64,000 nt of DNA from Candidatus Manganitrophus sp. (GCA_028865235.1 CP114561.1:2686001-2750000), one strand, 5' to 3'. Positions 9,943 to 19,411 are shown, counted from the first letter of the stretch. Numbers and translations are program-made. The notes: generated by a model from the letters alone, not told the origin.

Positions 9943-10389
9943 GACGATAAGAAGGATCAAATAAAGACGAGGCCTCCCCGGATTCTGGTGCTGGATGACG
10001 ATAAAACCTTCCGGGAGCTTTTGGTCGACCTTTTCAGAAGCAACGGGTACGAGGTTGTTACGGTTGCCACCGGGGAGGATGCCCTTTGCAAGGTTCAAGA
10101 AGAGCAATTCGATCTCGCCACGATCGATTTCGACCTTCCCGGCTGGGTCAACGGGATCGATTTTCTAAAGGAGCTCAAAGAGATGGCTTCTCACACCGAG
10201 GTGATCCTCCTGACCGGCAATGCTTCCGAGGAGGTCGCCAAAGAAGCGATTATTCGAGGCGCCTACCATTATTACGTCAAACCGCTTCATCAAATCGATC
10301 AGTTCCTCCAACTGATCGCACAGGCGCTGGAATCGAGCCGTCAAAAGAAGAAAAACAAAGAAAATCCAAACGCTTCCAGCCCGGCCTAA
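9940..10389 (+). CDS. stand-alone response regulator receiver protein
   Basis: 149 residues. A single receiver domain: ILVLDDDKTF (acidic pocket), TIDFDLPGWVNGIDFL (phospho-acceptor Asp in the DFDLPG loop), VILLTGN (Thr) and YHYYVKP (Lys). The last 30 residues are charged and have no output domain. No histidine kinase is adjacent. It is the only plus-strand gene in the first 12 kb. It could relay phosphate to a partner such as the sigma-54 activator, but nothing in the sequence shows that. Confidence 0.9.
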   Translation: MDDKKDQIKTRPPRILVLDDDKTFRELLVDLFRSNGYEVVTVATGEDALCKVQEEQFDLATIDFDLPGWVNGIDFLKELKEMASHTEVILLTGNASEEVAKEAIIRGAYHYYVKPLHQIDQFLQLIAQALESSRQKKKNKENPNASSPA

Positions 10390-10433
10390 GCAAACCGCTC
10401 AGACGATCAATAATCAACTAATAAAATTTGGTT

Positions 10434-10868
10434 TTAGTTTGGAAAGCGAAGCTTCACCGTGACGCGGCTGCTTTTGACCTGGGGAAGAAAGTTGCTGTTG
10501 ATGTAGGAGTCTGAAACGACCTCGACGGTTTGACCCGGCGCGATCGTTTTATTGGCGACGTTGCTTGCCAGAGGGACATTGTCGGCGCTCAAGAGATCGT
10601 AGTAAACGAAGACCCTCCTTTTGGCGTCGGAATGATTGCGGAGGGTGGCGCTCCAGATGAATTTCGTCTTTCCGATCTTCTCCCAAACGGCGTCCGGACG
10701 CCACCGATGCTCCAGGACTTCCACGTCCGACCGATCGGGCGGGGCCGCTATGGCGGGGGCGACGACGGCGATGAGCACCGCTGCAATGAGGAGGCGGGAA
10801 GAGAGAGTCCGCGTCGATCGGATCGATTCACGTTTAATGATCGATGCCGCGGTGAAGGGGATTTTCAT
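10434..10868 (-). CDS. secreted hypothetical protein
   Basis: 144 residues. An N-terminal membrane segment (LLIAAVLIAVVAPAIAAPP) looks like a signal peptide cleaved after AIA. The mature part (VEVLEHRWRPDA..FIWSATLRNHSDAKRRVFVYYDLLSADNVPLASN) has the look of a beta-sandwich of the FxLYD/DUF3426 kind: strands, a short loop and a TIAPGQTVEV segment. The ATG at 10868 overlaps the preceding gene's stop by four bases (ATGA). Third gene of the TPR operon. Function unknown. Confidence 0.7.
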   Translation of the reverse strand: MKIPFTAASIIKRESIRSTRTLSSRLLIAAVLIAVVAPAIAAPPDRSDVEVLEHRWRPDAVWEKIGKTKFIWSATLRNHSDAKRRVFVYYDLLSADNVPLASNVANKTIAPGQTVEVVSDSYINSNFLPQVKSSRVTVKLRFPN

Positions 10869-11428
10869 TCCGGTTCTTCGCGTTTGATGCTCCCCATTCC
10901 GAACGGCTGCTTTTTTTCGGTCTGTCGAGCAAGTTTCTTGTAGAGGTCGTGGAATTGCTCAGTCGTGAGGGAAGGATCGGTCAATTGGGCCAGCTCCTCC
11001 GGGCTGATCGGAATCCAGGTCATCTCGGAGGTGTCGGTCGTCCCGATCTTGACCCAGTGGTGGGGCATAATATCTTGCATAATCAGCCGGTCGACCCCGC
11101 CGTTGTGACGGATCGCCTCCCGGATGGCGAGGCGAGCTTCTTCGGCGGAGACACATCGGCCGATCCCGATGTTCGTGGGGGGATCCAAAAAGGGGAAAAA
11201 CTTGATTCGAACCTTCAGCGATTCGTTCGAAGTGAGGAAGGATTGTTTGACTTCTGCATCCCGATTCTTCCATTTCTTTCCGAGAAGAATCTCGACGGTG
11301 GTCGGTTTGTCCCGATTTTCCGGGGCGGCGCAATCATACGTCCGTTCGACAGCGAAAGAAGCGATCGGCGTGAAACAAAGCATCGCGGCGATCGAGATTC
11401 CGTAAAATATCAGAGCGCGGTGGTCCAT
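10865..11428 (-). CDS. secreted hypothetical protein, paralogue A
   Basis: 187 residues with a signal peptide (IFYGISIAAMLCFTPIASFAVE). The mature part contains an IGIGRCVSAEEARLAIREAI segment, an NGGV motif and the C-terminal pattern PISPEELAQLTDPSLTTEQFHDLY. The minus-strand gene at 27959-28522 has the same plan (IAIGKNIPA..., NGGVKYL, PVTSEDVEKLLNSSLSTDEFHALY), so the two are paralogues standing on either side of the oxidase cluster. I chose the ATG at 11428, just past the TPR stop; a TTG at 11437 is the alternative. No known family recognised. Confidence 0.7.
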   Translation of the reverse strand: MDHRALIFYGISIAAMLCFTPIASFAVERTYDCAAPENRDKPTTVEILLGKKWKNRDAEVKQSFLTSNESLKVRIKFFPFLDPPTNIGIGRCVSAEEARLAIREAIRHNGGVDRLIMQDIMPHHWVKIGTTDTSEMTWIPISPEELAQLTDPSLTTEQFHDLYKKLARQTEKKQPFGMGSIKREEPE

Positions 11429-11429
11429 T

Positions 11430-12484
11430 CTATTCAACGCTTTTCCCCTTTCCCGTTTTTTCCGAAGGTGTTCCTTCTTTTTTTTGCGCCGGCGCCGGTT
11501 TCTCGGAGTTCAAGCGGTCCAGATATTTGCGGGCCTGCGCGTTTTTCGGATCGAGCTCGACGGTCCGTTGAAACGCCTGAATCGCCATCGCGATCAATTG
11601 TTGGCGCTCGTTTGGGTCGGAGAGACTTGCCGCCAGCAAGAGCTGGGATTCGCCGAGGGCGAGGAAAATGTCGGGTGAGCCTTGCTTGACCTGCGAGAGG
11701 GTGGCGTACTCCCGGGTTGCATCGAGATATTCCCCGCCGAGGAAATAAACCCGCGCGAGCTTCTCGCGCGCTCTCGATTCATTCGGATCGGCCTCGACCA
11801 TCGCCTGCCATTGTTTCACCGCTTTGGAGATCTCCCCTTCTTCTCATAGATCAGACCCAGATTGTACCGCGCTTCCATGAGTGAAGGATCGATCGCAAGC
11901 GCCGCTTCATACTCCTTTTGCGCTTTGTCGAAATGGTTCCGGCGGTAGTGGATATTGGCCATGCCGGCATGGACGACTGCAATTTTGGGCGAGAGTTTGT
12001 TCGCCTGCGTGTAGGCTTCCAAGGCCTCTTTCTCTTTTCCGATCCGAAGGTAGACATGCCCCAGCGAAACAAAGGCGTGTTCGTCTTGGGGGGCCAGTCG
12101 GGCGGCCTCCTCGAATTCCTTCGCCGCCTCTTCCAAAGCGCGGCTCTCAAGATGGAACCGGCCGAGCCAGTAGTGGACCGTTGCATTCGTCGGGTGTTTC
12201 GCCGCCAGATCTTTGTAGAATTGCGTTCCTTGAGGACCGCGGCGCAGGGCAATCTGCGTCCGGTAAACCGCCTGGTGGTAGATATGGCTGTCGAGGCTCA
12301 ATGTCGCCGCCTGGATAAATTTCTCAAGGGCCTCATCGTAGCGCCGCTGCTTGTTCAGCTCGATTCCTTCTTCAAAGGAAGATTTGGCGCGATCGGCGGG
12401 GGAAGAGGCGAACGAAAAACCGGGCAGACAAATGAGGAACAAACCTGCGATGTAAATTAGCCGCAGGGGTACGATCCATTTCAC
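11430..12484 (-). CDS. secreted TPR-repeat protein, one frameshift
   Basis: About 351 residues after repair. Signal peptide MKWIVPLRLIYIAGLFLICLPG..., then at least seven TPR motifs (for example FEEGIELNKQRRYDEALEKF, HYWLGRFHLESRALEEAAKEF, FVSLGHVYLRIGKEKEALEAY, IFLALGESQLLL) and a Lys/Glu-rich tail. The frame breaks at the C4 run 11834-11837: one more G restores LIYEKKGEISKAVKQW. It is first in a minus-strand operon with two secreted proteins and divergent from the sigma-54 activator. TPR proteins scaffold partners; an export or assembly role for the neighbouring secreted proteins is inference. Confidence 0.82.
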
Positions 12485-12610
12485 GCTTAAAAGACTCCCT
12501 TTCTTAAAGACGGCTGCATTCTATCATCCCAAAAAATAAAAAACAACTGACGGTACGGCGATCCGGTGTCTCGCTGGGCGACCGACCGGATGTGTCATGT
12601 CAATAAAATC

Positions 12611-12639
12611 TTGACACAGATTGGCCGTTTCAATAAGAT
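12611..12639 (+). promoter_or_regulatory. sigma-70-like promoter for the sigma-54 activator gene
   Basis: TTGACA at 12611-12616, 17-base spacer, TAAGAT at 12634-12639. It is placed about 40 bases before the chosen GTG start of the activator and after the divergent TPR operon start. Confidence 0.5.
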
Positions 12640-12676
12640 AATCAAACTTCTTGGTATCAGCGAAGAACGGAGGCTT

Positions 12677-13964
12677 GTGACCGAGTCGAATCATCAAGAA
12701 AAGTGCGCTCCTGTTCCTTCGGAAAGGGAAGGGTGTTCCGTGGGTGAGAGCGGCTCCGCCGTCCCCCCGATCTCCGCCGAACAGTGTGCGGTCCCTCGTG
12801 ATGGAAACGGCGTCCGGACACCGGTCGAAGAGAGAGGCCGCTCGAAGGGGCATCCGATAGAAGAGACGGAAGCGGGGGCCGCGCTTGCAGAGCGGCTCCG
12901 TGCCTATCCTATTTTTGATCGAGATGGAAAGGTGGCCCGGGTCATCGAGGTTGTTCAGGATGTCCCGATCCGGGAAGTCCCCCCTGCGGTGGATGGAGAA
13001 GAACCCTCCCCCTTTTTTTCGGGATGATCGGGGGAGCCGGAAGATGAAGGCCCTTTTTAAGACGATTCAAAGGGTCGCCCCCAGCAATGCGACGATCCTG
13101 ATCTACGGCGAGAGCGGCACCGGCAAAGAGCTCGTCGCCAAGGCAATCCACCAGAACAGTCCCCGGCGCGATCGGCCCTTCATTGCCATCGACTGCGGCG
13201 CCCTTCCCGAAACGCTGCTGGAGAGCGAGCTCTTCGGCCATGTCAAAGGGGCTTTCACCGGCGCCATCCAGAACAAAAAAGGGCTCTTCGAAGAGGCCGA
13301 AGGAGGCACCCTCTTCCTTGACGAGATCGGCGATGCCAGCTTGGTTTTTCAATCGAAGCTGCTTCGGGTGCTGCAAGAAGGAGAGGCGCGGCCGGTGGGG
13401 GGCACACGGAGCATTAAGGTCAATGTGCGGGTGGTGGCCGCGACGAACAAGCCGCTCAAGGAAGCGATCGCCAAAAAGAGTTTCCGAGAAGATCTCTACT
13501 ACCGGCTGGCGGTGATGCCGATGGTGATCCCCCCCTTACGGGAGCGGCCAGAAGACATCCCCTTGCTGGCCCGGCATTTTATCGAGAAATATTCCCTTCC
13601 CGACGGCAGAGCGCCGCTGCGCCTATCGGAGGAAGCGATTGCGGTGTTGACGAAATTTCCCTGGCATGGAAATGTGCGGGAGCTGGAGAATGTCATCGAG
13701 CGTGGCGTCCTTGTCTCCCCCGATTCCGAAATCCTTCCCGAAGCCTTCATGATCGGAGAGGGGGCCGATTTGTCGGGGACATCCCCCTTTGCCGCTCACT
13801 CTTCGAGCATGGAAGAGGCGCTTGCAAAGGTCGAGCGGGAGCAGATCATGCATGCCCTCGAAAAACATAACGGTAATAAATCGCTCTCCGCCCGCTTTTT
13901 GGGTATCTCCCGCGCTAGTCTTTATAACAAGATCAAGCAATATCGGATCGGAACCCGCCTCTAA
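12677..13964 (+). CDS. sigma-54-dependent transcriptional activator (bEBP), one frameshift
   Basis: About 428 residues. AAA+ activator of sigma-54 RNA polymerase: Walker A GESGTGKE, the sigma-54-contact loop GAFTGA, Walker B LFLDEIGD, sensor VRVVAATN, arginine finger region FREDLYYRL, and a C-terminal Fis-type HTH ([22 protein letters not shown]). The N-terminal 110 residues hold three Cys (about 10, 20 and 37) and end in a PAS-like strand ([20 protein letters not shown]). It resembles Cys-containing sensor domains, so metal or redox input is possible. The frame breaks at 13008-13019 (C5T7 run), where one base too many is present. The GTG at 12677 has GGAGG only three bases upstream, so the start is tentative. 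It lies just before a sigma-54 promoter and the first giant oxidase, its probable target. Confidence 0.87.
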
Positions 13965-14111
13965 CCCGCTTGTCTTTCTCAAAGCGTTTGACCTAAGTTT
14001 TAATCACTGCGATCCATCTGTTTCCAATCAGATTATTTTAAATCGGCGGCGAATTTCAACCAGTCTGCTCGTCCTGTTTCCGCCGAGCGAGTGAATAAAT
14101 TTCTAGTCAAT

Positions 14112-14128
14112 TGTCTAAAATATAGACA
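14112..14128. promoter_or_regulatory. dyad upstream of the sigma-54 promoter (candidate enhancer site)
   Basis: TGTCTA-AAATA-TAGACA, a perfect 6-bp inverted repeat with a five-base spacer. It is centred about 120 bases before the predicted transcription start, a usual distance for a bEBP site. A half-degenerate version, TGTAAA-N5-TAGACA, lies at 20885-20901 before the second giant oxidase. Confidence 0.45.
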
Positions 14129-14213
14129 CACCGGCTGTGATCCAATCCCGGTCTCATTCCGCGTTTTTATAAAAAATCCCAGTTTTTTTCGGTTTTCTTC
14201 TGCGTCAATTTTT

Positions 14214-14229
14214 TGGCATTGCTCTTGCT
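14214..14229 (+). promoter_or_regulatory. sigma-54 (-24/-12) promoter
   Basis: TGGCATTGCTCTTGCT matches the consensus TGGCAC-N5-TTGCW: the GG and GC dinucleotides are exactly 12 bases apart and the TTGCT box is intact; only two of the flanking consensus bases differ. Predicted start near 14240. It lies between the activator gene and the first giant oxidase, same direction. Confidence 0.65.
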
Positions 14230-14240
14230 CTGTAGCGAAC

Positions 14241-14466
14241 CGCCATTGTCGCTTGCCGTGAAATGGAAGGTGTCAATACTTTTATTCACGGAGTGAGGAT
14301 CACCAACCTCAGTTTAGAACGGATGGTTGAGACGCTTTCAAGCGTATCTCGGGCGAGGGGATATCGCTCAGCGCTCAATCGATGAAATGAGAACCAGATC
14401 ATCACCTGTCATCGGATACGATCATTTCAGGAAGAAAATTACAAGAGAATGATGAGGAGAAGCGGA
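14241..14466 (+). promoter_or_regulatory. long structured 5' leader of the first giant oxidase
   Basis: About 225 bases of predicted untranslated leader. Visible pairing: CGTGAA with TTCACG, a CGCTT/AAGCG hairpin flanked by GAGA/TCTC, and TGAAATGA (14383-14390) with TCATTTCA (14422-14429), which would close a stem just before the ribosome site at 14453-14458. No match to a known riboswitch (including the yybP-ykoY Mn type) could be made by eye. Confidence 0.35.
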
Positions 14467-17400
14467 ATGAAGAAGTCAGAAGGTAGCTTCTGGGGGGGAT
14501 TTTTTGCGTTTTTAGCATTGTTTTTGTTCCAGAGCGGCGTGTTGAATGCCGAAGGGACACATCAGCACGACCATGACATGCAGGAAATGAGAATGCCCGA
14601 ACGGGGTCAGGGAAGTCCGGTTCCCGCCGGGACCGTTCGCCAGGACGCCGGCGCGCAGATGTTGAACAAACTGACCGAGAAGCTCGATCACGAAATCACC
14701 CGGGCCGGCGGAAATCTCGGCGGATTCACGAACGCCTCGCAGGCCCACACGATGTCGCAGGGGATTCCCCTTCAGATCGCGAATGAAGAAGCGGTCACCC
14801 AGGGGGGACGCTGCCCGAGCAATGTTCCGGTGAAGAGCTTCGATATCTCCGCCATCAATGCGGAGATCACGATCAGCCGCTTTATGGATTACTATCCCGG
14901 CTACCTCTATGTTCTGACCGAAGATCTCGAAAAGGTCCGCGCGGAAGAGGCCAAAAACAAAGCGGCCCGCGAGAGCAAAGATCCTTTCCCGGCCGCGGCG
15001 GTCTCTGCCGGACTTCAGGGCGATCTGATTCAGCCGCTCGTCATCCGTGCCAATGCCGGTGACTGTGTTCGGATCACCCTCCGGAACCAGACCGAGAACG
15101 ACGAGCCGGTCAGCCTCCACATTCATGGCTCCAGCATGGTTGTAAAGGCGACCGGTCAGGCCGCCACGATGTCGAATAAAGATTCGATGGTCGCCCCCGG
15201 CAAGACACAGGACTTTGAATGGTATATCCCCGGCGATCAGCCGGACTCTTCGCATCATTTCCATAGCCATGCTGTTCGCGATCAATGGTCGCTCGGCATG
15301 TTCGGTGCCCTCGTGGTCGAACCGCGGGGTTCTCGTTATCTGAATCCCTGGACCGGCAAGGAGATGAAGAGCGGATGGATGGCGATGATCGAAGATCCGA
15401 ACGGGCCCGACTTCCGAGAATTCGCCATTTTCTATCATGAGATCGGCGACGAAGTTTTCCGGATCTTGGATCGCAACGGAGAGATGCTTCCGCAGCGTGA
15501 CGCCTTCACCGATACCTATCGTCCGGGCGGCCGGGGATTGAATCTTCGAAGCGAGCCGCACGGAACACGGCTGGCGATGCAGGACAAGGAGCACCATGTC
15601 CACGATGAATCGATGGGGTACGGCTCCTATACCTTCGGCGACCCCGCCACCACGGTTCCCCGTTCTTATCTCGGCGATCCGACCAAATACCGAATGATGG
15701 GGGGATCGGAAGTCATTCACTCCCATCATCTTCACGGCGGCAGCGACCGTTGGCCCCGTTCACCCGGAGCCGTCACCGCGGCGGAGTTTAATTTTGCAGC
15801 GACCGCCAGCGGGACCGGCCCGGTGAAATTCCCGCCGGTCCGCACCAGCTCCGAGCGTCTGGACGTCCAAGCGATCGGCGCGGCCGAATCGTATGATCAG
15901 GTGATCGAATGCGGCTCCGGCGGCTGCGCCTATGGAGCGGGCGATTATACCTTCCACTGCCATATTCCGCAGCACTATGTCACAGGGATGTGGGGCTTCT
16001 GGAGAGTCTACAACACCCTTCAGGTCGCCGGCTCTCAGGATGACATCATGCCGCCGCTGGCCGAACTTCCAGATCGGAAGGGAAAGATGAAACCGGCGGT
16101 CGATTCTTCCAAACTCATCGGCAAGACGGTCGATTGGTTCGGCGGGCAGAAGTTTAAGATCACCGCCGACAAGAGCGATTGGAAGGCCAATCCACCCGAA
16201 GTGTCGATCAAAGAGTGGGTCGACATGATGCTTCCCGCCCAGGGAAAACCGGGCGGGACCGATGACGAGCACAAGCAGGTCGTCTCGATGGATGCGACGG
16301 TGCTCGATTGGGTCTGGGAAGGAAATGTCGCCATGTCCGAACCGGAGACGAAGCAGGTCTGGGTAAACTATAAGAGTCCCACACCCGGCAAGCGCTTCGC
16401 ACTGCGGTTCGATCCGCTCACCGGAAAGCTCTCGATTCCTTATTTAAGACCACACATGGGGAAACGGGTTCCTTTCTCGCCCGAGCACAACCCGGCGCCG
16501 TTCTTTGAGCCGATCCGAAGGATGGCGAGAGAAACAGAGCCGGCCACCCCTGGAGAGCAGGGACCCTGGAGCCTCTGTCCCGGAAGAGCACCCCGGAAAT
16601 ACTACACCATCAACGGAATTACCCTTCCGATCACACTGAAGGCGGCGACAAAGAAAACGCCGGCAATTGTCGATCCGGATGGGTTGCTCTTTGTTTTGGA
16701 AGAGGAAGAAGCGGAAGTTCGCAAGAACGACGACAAGAAAGTGCCGCTGGCGATTCGTGCCAATGTGTACGATTGTGTCGATGTCATCTATAAGAGCAAG
16801 ATGGTGGATGACGATCGGGTTGTTCATTCGAACAAGACCAACATTCACCCCCATTTCTTCCAGTTCGACATCACCGCGTCGGACGGGGTGATCATCGGCT
16901 TCAATTACGAGCAGTCGGTCCGGCCTTTCACCATTTTGAAGCCGGAAGACAAAACAAAGCCGCATGAGGGGCTTCCTGTTCCTCAGAACACCACACTCAC
17001 CAAAGAAGCCAAAGCAGGCGATACCTCGATTGAAATTGCTTCGGCTGTCCGCAAAATCGACGTGCATGAGATTAAGTTCGATACCCCGATGTTCCACCCG
17101 GGAATCACCATCGGACTTTCTTTGGACGGCGTCGGGGAGTTCGAGGCGGTCAAGATCAAAGAGATCAAGGGAACCACGGTTGTCCTGACCGAGCCTCTTA
17201 AGGGGAATCATAAAAAGGGCTCGATCGCCAGCCCCGAGTTCGTCCGTTACCGGTGGTATCCGGATGTCGATCTCGGCCTGGTCTTCTGGCATGACCATGT
17301 CTTCGGTCTCGATGGCTGGGGCCATGGACTCTTCGGATCGACGATTGTCGAGCCGGCCGGGTCGACCTATCATGATCCGGCGACCGGGAAAGAGATCCGG

Positions 17401-19281
17401 AGCGGGATTGTGGCAGACATTCGCACCACCGATCCTGTTTCTCATCAGGTCACAGGTAGTTTCCGCGAAGTGGTGATGCAGATCATGGATTCCAATCCGA
17501 GAACGGCCGAGTTGATCACGGCCGATAACCCGATGGCGGGACGTCCTTCCGTGGATGGAACGCCCTCTGCGAAATATCCGGAACGGCTGAACAAGTCGGC
17601 GATGACCTTCCTCAACGGAGGAGAGGCCACCACCGGCGGAGGGTATGGGTTGCGGGTAGAGCCGCTTTCCGTGCGGCTGGCCAATAATCCAGATCCTTCA
17701 CAGCTCTTCTCCAGCAAGGTGCATGGCGATCCGGCAACCCCGATGATGAAAGCGTATCTGGGGGACCCGATCGTCTTCCGCATCATTCAGGGAGCGGCGA
17801 ATGAAGCTCACACCTGGCACGTCAGCGGCCATTATTTCCCGATGGAGCGCTTCAACCCAGGTTCGCTGCCGCGCACCACATTCCACATCGCCATTGCAGA
17901 GCGGCTCGATATGGTGATTCCGGCCGCGGGTGGACCGCAACGGATGCCGGGGGACTACCTCTACTATTCCGGGCGGGCCTCTCATTTCTCCGGCGGATCG
18001 TGGGGACTGATCCGGGTATTGGATAAGCCGGATAAGAGCTTGCAGCCGCTGCCGTCGCGGGAAGAAATCCCCGCCCCGGCGAAGGAGCTTTGCCCTGCGG
18101 ATGCGCCGGTGAAGAGCTTCAGCGTCTCTGCCATCGACTACGCCATGCGCTTTAATCCCGGCATGCCGGAAATCATGGAGGTCGATCTCGGTCGAAGGGT
18201 GAACACGGCCAATGAACAAGGAAAGGCCTATGTCCTCGATGACGAGGTGACCAAGGTAAAAAGTGGGAACCTCAAGCCGATGCCGCTGACCGTGCGGGTC
18301 AACGTCGGGGATTGCATCAAGATCAAACTGACCAACCGGATGGCCAAAGAGCGGGCAGGTCTGCATATCGATGGGCTTGCTTTCGATCCGAAAGATTCCA
18401 CCGGGGCGAATGTCGGCAACAACCCCGGCGATCAGACGGTGGCCCCCGGCCAGAGCAGAACGTATACTTTTTATGCCCATCCCGAATTTGGTGAAAACGC
18501 CGCCATGATTCAGGACTGGGGGAACGTCATCGATAACCCTCGGAACGGTCTCTACGGCGCGGTCATCATCGGGCCGAGAGGATCGAAGTATCGCGATCCG
18601 GCGACCGGCGAGGATATCACCCTGAAGAATTCCTGGCAGGCTGATGTGATCGTTGACCGGAACATTCCGGGCAACGAGAACAAGAAAAATTACCGGGAGT
18701 TCTCGCTGATGTTCCAGGATGAAGATCAGCTTATGGGAACCAGCTTCATGCCGTATGCTCAGAAAGTCGCCGGCCTCACCGGGGTGAACTACCGGGCGGA
18801 GCCGAAAGACTGGTATATCGACAACGGCGCCTGTGAGGTCGGGATGATCTTCCAGTGTGTGTCCGCCAGCAAGACCGGTCCGATTACGCCGGTTCTGCAG
18901 GCCCATGCCGGAGATCCGGTTCTCATCCATGTCTTCGGAGGATTCAGCGAGCAGGTCGGGGTTTTCGCTCTGGATGGTCACGAGTGGCCCGCCGATCAGT
19001 TCAAAGGGGCGCATCTGCACAGCTCTTTTGAATTCGGCGGAAGCTCTTACCTCCGTGTCGACCTCCGAGGGGGTGCCGGCGGACCGCATGCGACACCGGG
19101 TGATTTTGTTTATATGAATCACCGGGCGGCTTATATCGATGCGGGACAATGGGGCTTCCTCAGGGTGCTTCCGAAAGGGGACAAGAAGATTCTTGCCTTG
19201 TCGCCGACCGATCCCGGCTTCCGATTCGCGGGACAGGAAGGGAGCGCTCGACCGATCTCCGTAGAGGGGAAGGCTGAGTAA
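14467..19281 (+). CDS. giant MofA-like multicopper oxidase 1
   Basis: 1604 residues, exported (MKKSEGSFWGGFFAFLALFLF signal peptide). Similar in length and layout to the MofA-type manganese-oxidising multicopper oxidases; substrate not proven. The protein is three tandem modules, each opening with a C-P-x2-A/V-P-x-K motif (Cys 116, 704, 1209) and a later G/Y-D-C. Module 1 has all copper motifs: HIH at 218-220, HFHSH at 264-268, HSHHLH at 418-423, and HCH-x3-H-x4-M from 497 to 508 (type 1 site). Module 2 keeps HPH (794-796), HDH (942-944) and HTWH-x3-H (1115-1122) but its type 1 loop reads YYSGRASHFSGGSWG. Module 3 has lost nearly all ligands (HID, NHR). The ATG at 14467 has GAGGAG; the earlier ATGs at 14449/14452 lack a site. 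Preceded by a sigma-54 promoter and followed by a terminator. Confidence 0.9.
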   Translation: MKKSEGSFWGGFFAFLALFLFQSGVLNAEGTHQHDHDMQEMRMPERGQGSPVPAGTVRQDAGAQMLNKLTEKLDHEITRAGGNLGGFTNASQAHTMSQGIPLQIANEEAVTQGGRCPSNVPVKSFDISAINAEITISRFMDYYPGYLYVLTEDLEKVRAEEAKNKAARESKDPFPAAAVSAGLQGDLIQPLVIRANAGDCVRITLRNQTENDEPVSLHIHGSSMVVKATGQAATMSNKDSMVAPGKTQDFEWYIPGDQPDSSHHFHSHAVRDQWSLGMFGALVVEPRGSRYLNPWTGKEMKSGWMAMIEDPNGPDFREFAIFYHEIGDEVFRILDRNGEMLPQRDAFTDTYRPGGRGLNLRSEPHGTRLAMQDKEHHVHDESMGYGSYTFGDPATTVPRSYLGDPTKYRMMGGSEVIHSHHLHGGSDRWPRSPGAVTAAEFNFAATASGTGPVKFPPVRTSSERLDVQAIGAAESYDQVIECGSGGCAYGAGDYTFHCHIPQHYVTGMWGFWRVYNTLQVAGSQDDIMPPLAELPDRKGKMKPAVDSSKLIGKTVDWFGGQKFKITADKSDWKANPPEVSIKEWVDMMLPAQGKPGGTDDEHKQVVSMDATVLDWVWEGNVAMSEPETKQVWVNYKSPTPGKRFALRFDPLTGKLSIPYLRPHMGKRVPFSPEHNPAPFFEPIRRMARETEPATPGEQGPWSLCPGRAPRKYYTINGITLPITLKAATKKTPAIVDPDGLLFVLEEEEAEVRKNDDKKVPLAIRANVYDCVDVIYKSKMVDDDRVVHSNKTNIHPHFFQFDITASDGVIIGFNYEQSVRPFTILKPEDKTKPHEGLPVPQNTTLTKEAKAGDTSIEIASAVRKIDVHEIKFDTPMFHPGITIGLSLDGVGEFEAVKIKEIKGTTVVLTEPLKGNHKKGSIASPEFVRYRWYPDVDLGLVFWHDHVFGLDGWGHGLFGSTIVEPAGSTYHDPATGKEIRSGIVADIRTTDPVSHQVTGSFREVVMQIMDSNPRTAELITADNPMAGRPSVDGTPSAKYPERLNKSAMTFLNGGEATTGGGYGLRVEPLSVRLANNPDPSQLFSSKVHGDPATPMMKAYLGDPIVFRIIQGAANEAHTWHVSGHYFPMERFNPGSLPRTTFHIAIAERLDMVIPAAGGPQRMPGDYLYYSGRASHFSGGSWGLIRVLDKPDKSLQPLPSREEIPAPAKELCPADAPVKSFSVSAIDYAMRFNPGMPEIMEVDLGRRVNTANEQGKAYVLDDEVTKVKSGNLKPMPLTVRVNVGDCIKIKLTNRMAKERAGLHIDGLAFDPKDSTGANVGNNPGDQTVAPGQSRTYTFYAHPEFGENAAMIQDWGNVIDNPRNGLYGAVIIGPRGSKYRDPATGEDITLKNSWQADVIVDRNIPGNENKKNYREFSLMFQDEDQLMGTSFMPYAQKVAGLTGVNYRAEPKDWYIDNGACEVGMIFQCVSASKTGPITPVLQAHAGDPVLIHVFGGFSEQVGVFALDGHEWPADQFKGAHLHSSFEFGGSSYLRVDLRGGAGGPHATPGDFVYMNHRAAYIDAGQWGFLRVLPKGDKKILALSPTDPGFRFAGQEGSARPISVEGKAE

Positions 19282-19309
19282 GCATTCTCTGAAATAAAAT
19301 GCAAGACAG

Positions 19310-19343
19310 GTAGAGGGACTTTCGAGTCCCTCTACTTGTTTTT
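19310..19343 (+). terminator. rho-independent terminator after oxidase 1
   Basis: GTAGAGGGACT-TTCG-AGTCCCTCTAC, an 11-bp perfect stem with a UUCG-type loop, followed by TTGTTTTT. It begins 29 bases after the oxidase stop and separates it from the propeller gene. Confidence 0.9.
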
Positions 19344-19411
19344 GCCCCTTGTTTCTTAATTTGTTCGACCTGTGAATGTGATAAGATTCAAAGCCGTGTT
19401 GGAGATAATTC

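Larger units (their letters stand above)
13965..14466 (+). other. 502-base regulatory gap before the first giant oxidase
   Basis: No gene. It holds, in order, a TGTCTA dyad (14112), a sigma-54 promoter (14214) and a structured leader (14241-14466), each listed separately. Confidence 0.6.

Noticed and set aside
14241..14466. A known Mn riboswitch (yybP-ykoY) in the oxidase 1 leader
   Set aside because: The conserved loop sequences of that class could not be found; only generic stem arms are visible.
14512..15735. A 407-codon minus-strand frame inside oxidase 1 (others at 16444-17445, 17698-19413 and 21750-22754)
   Set aside because: Antisense to conserved copper motifs, no ribosome site, no family match.
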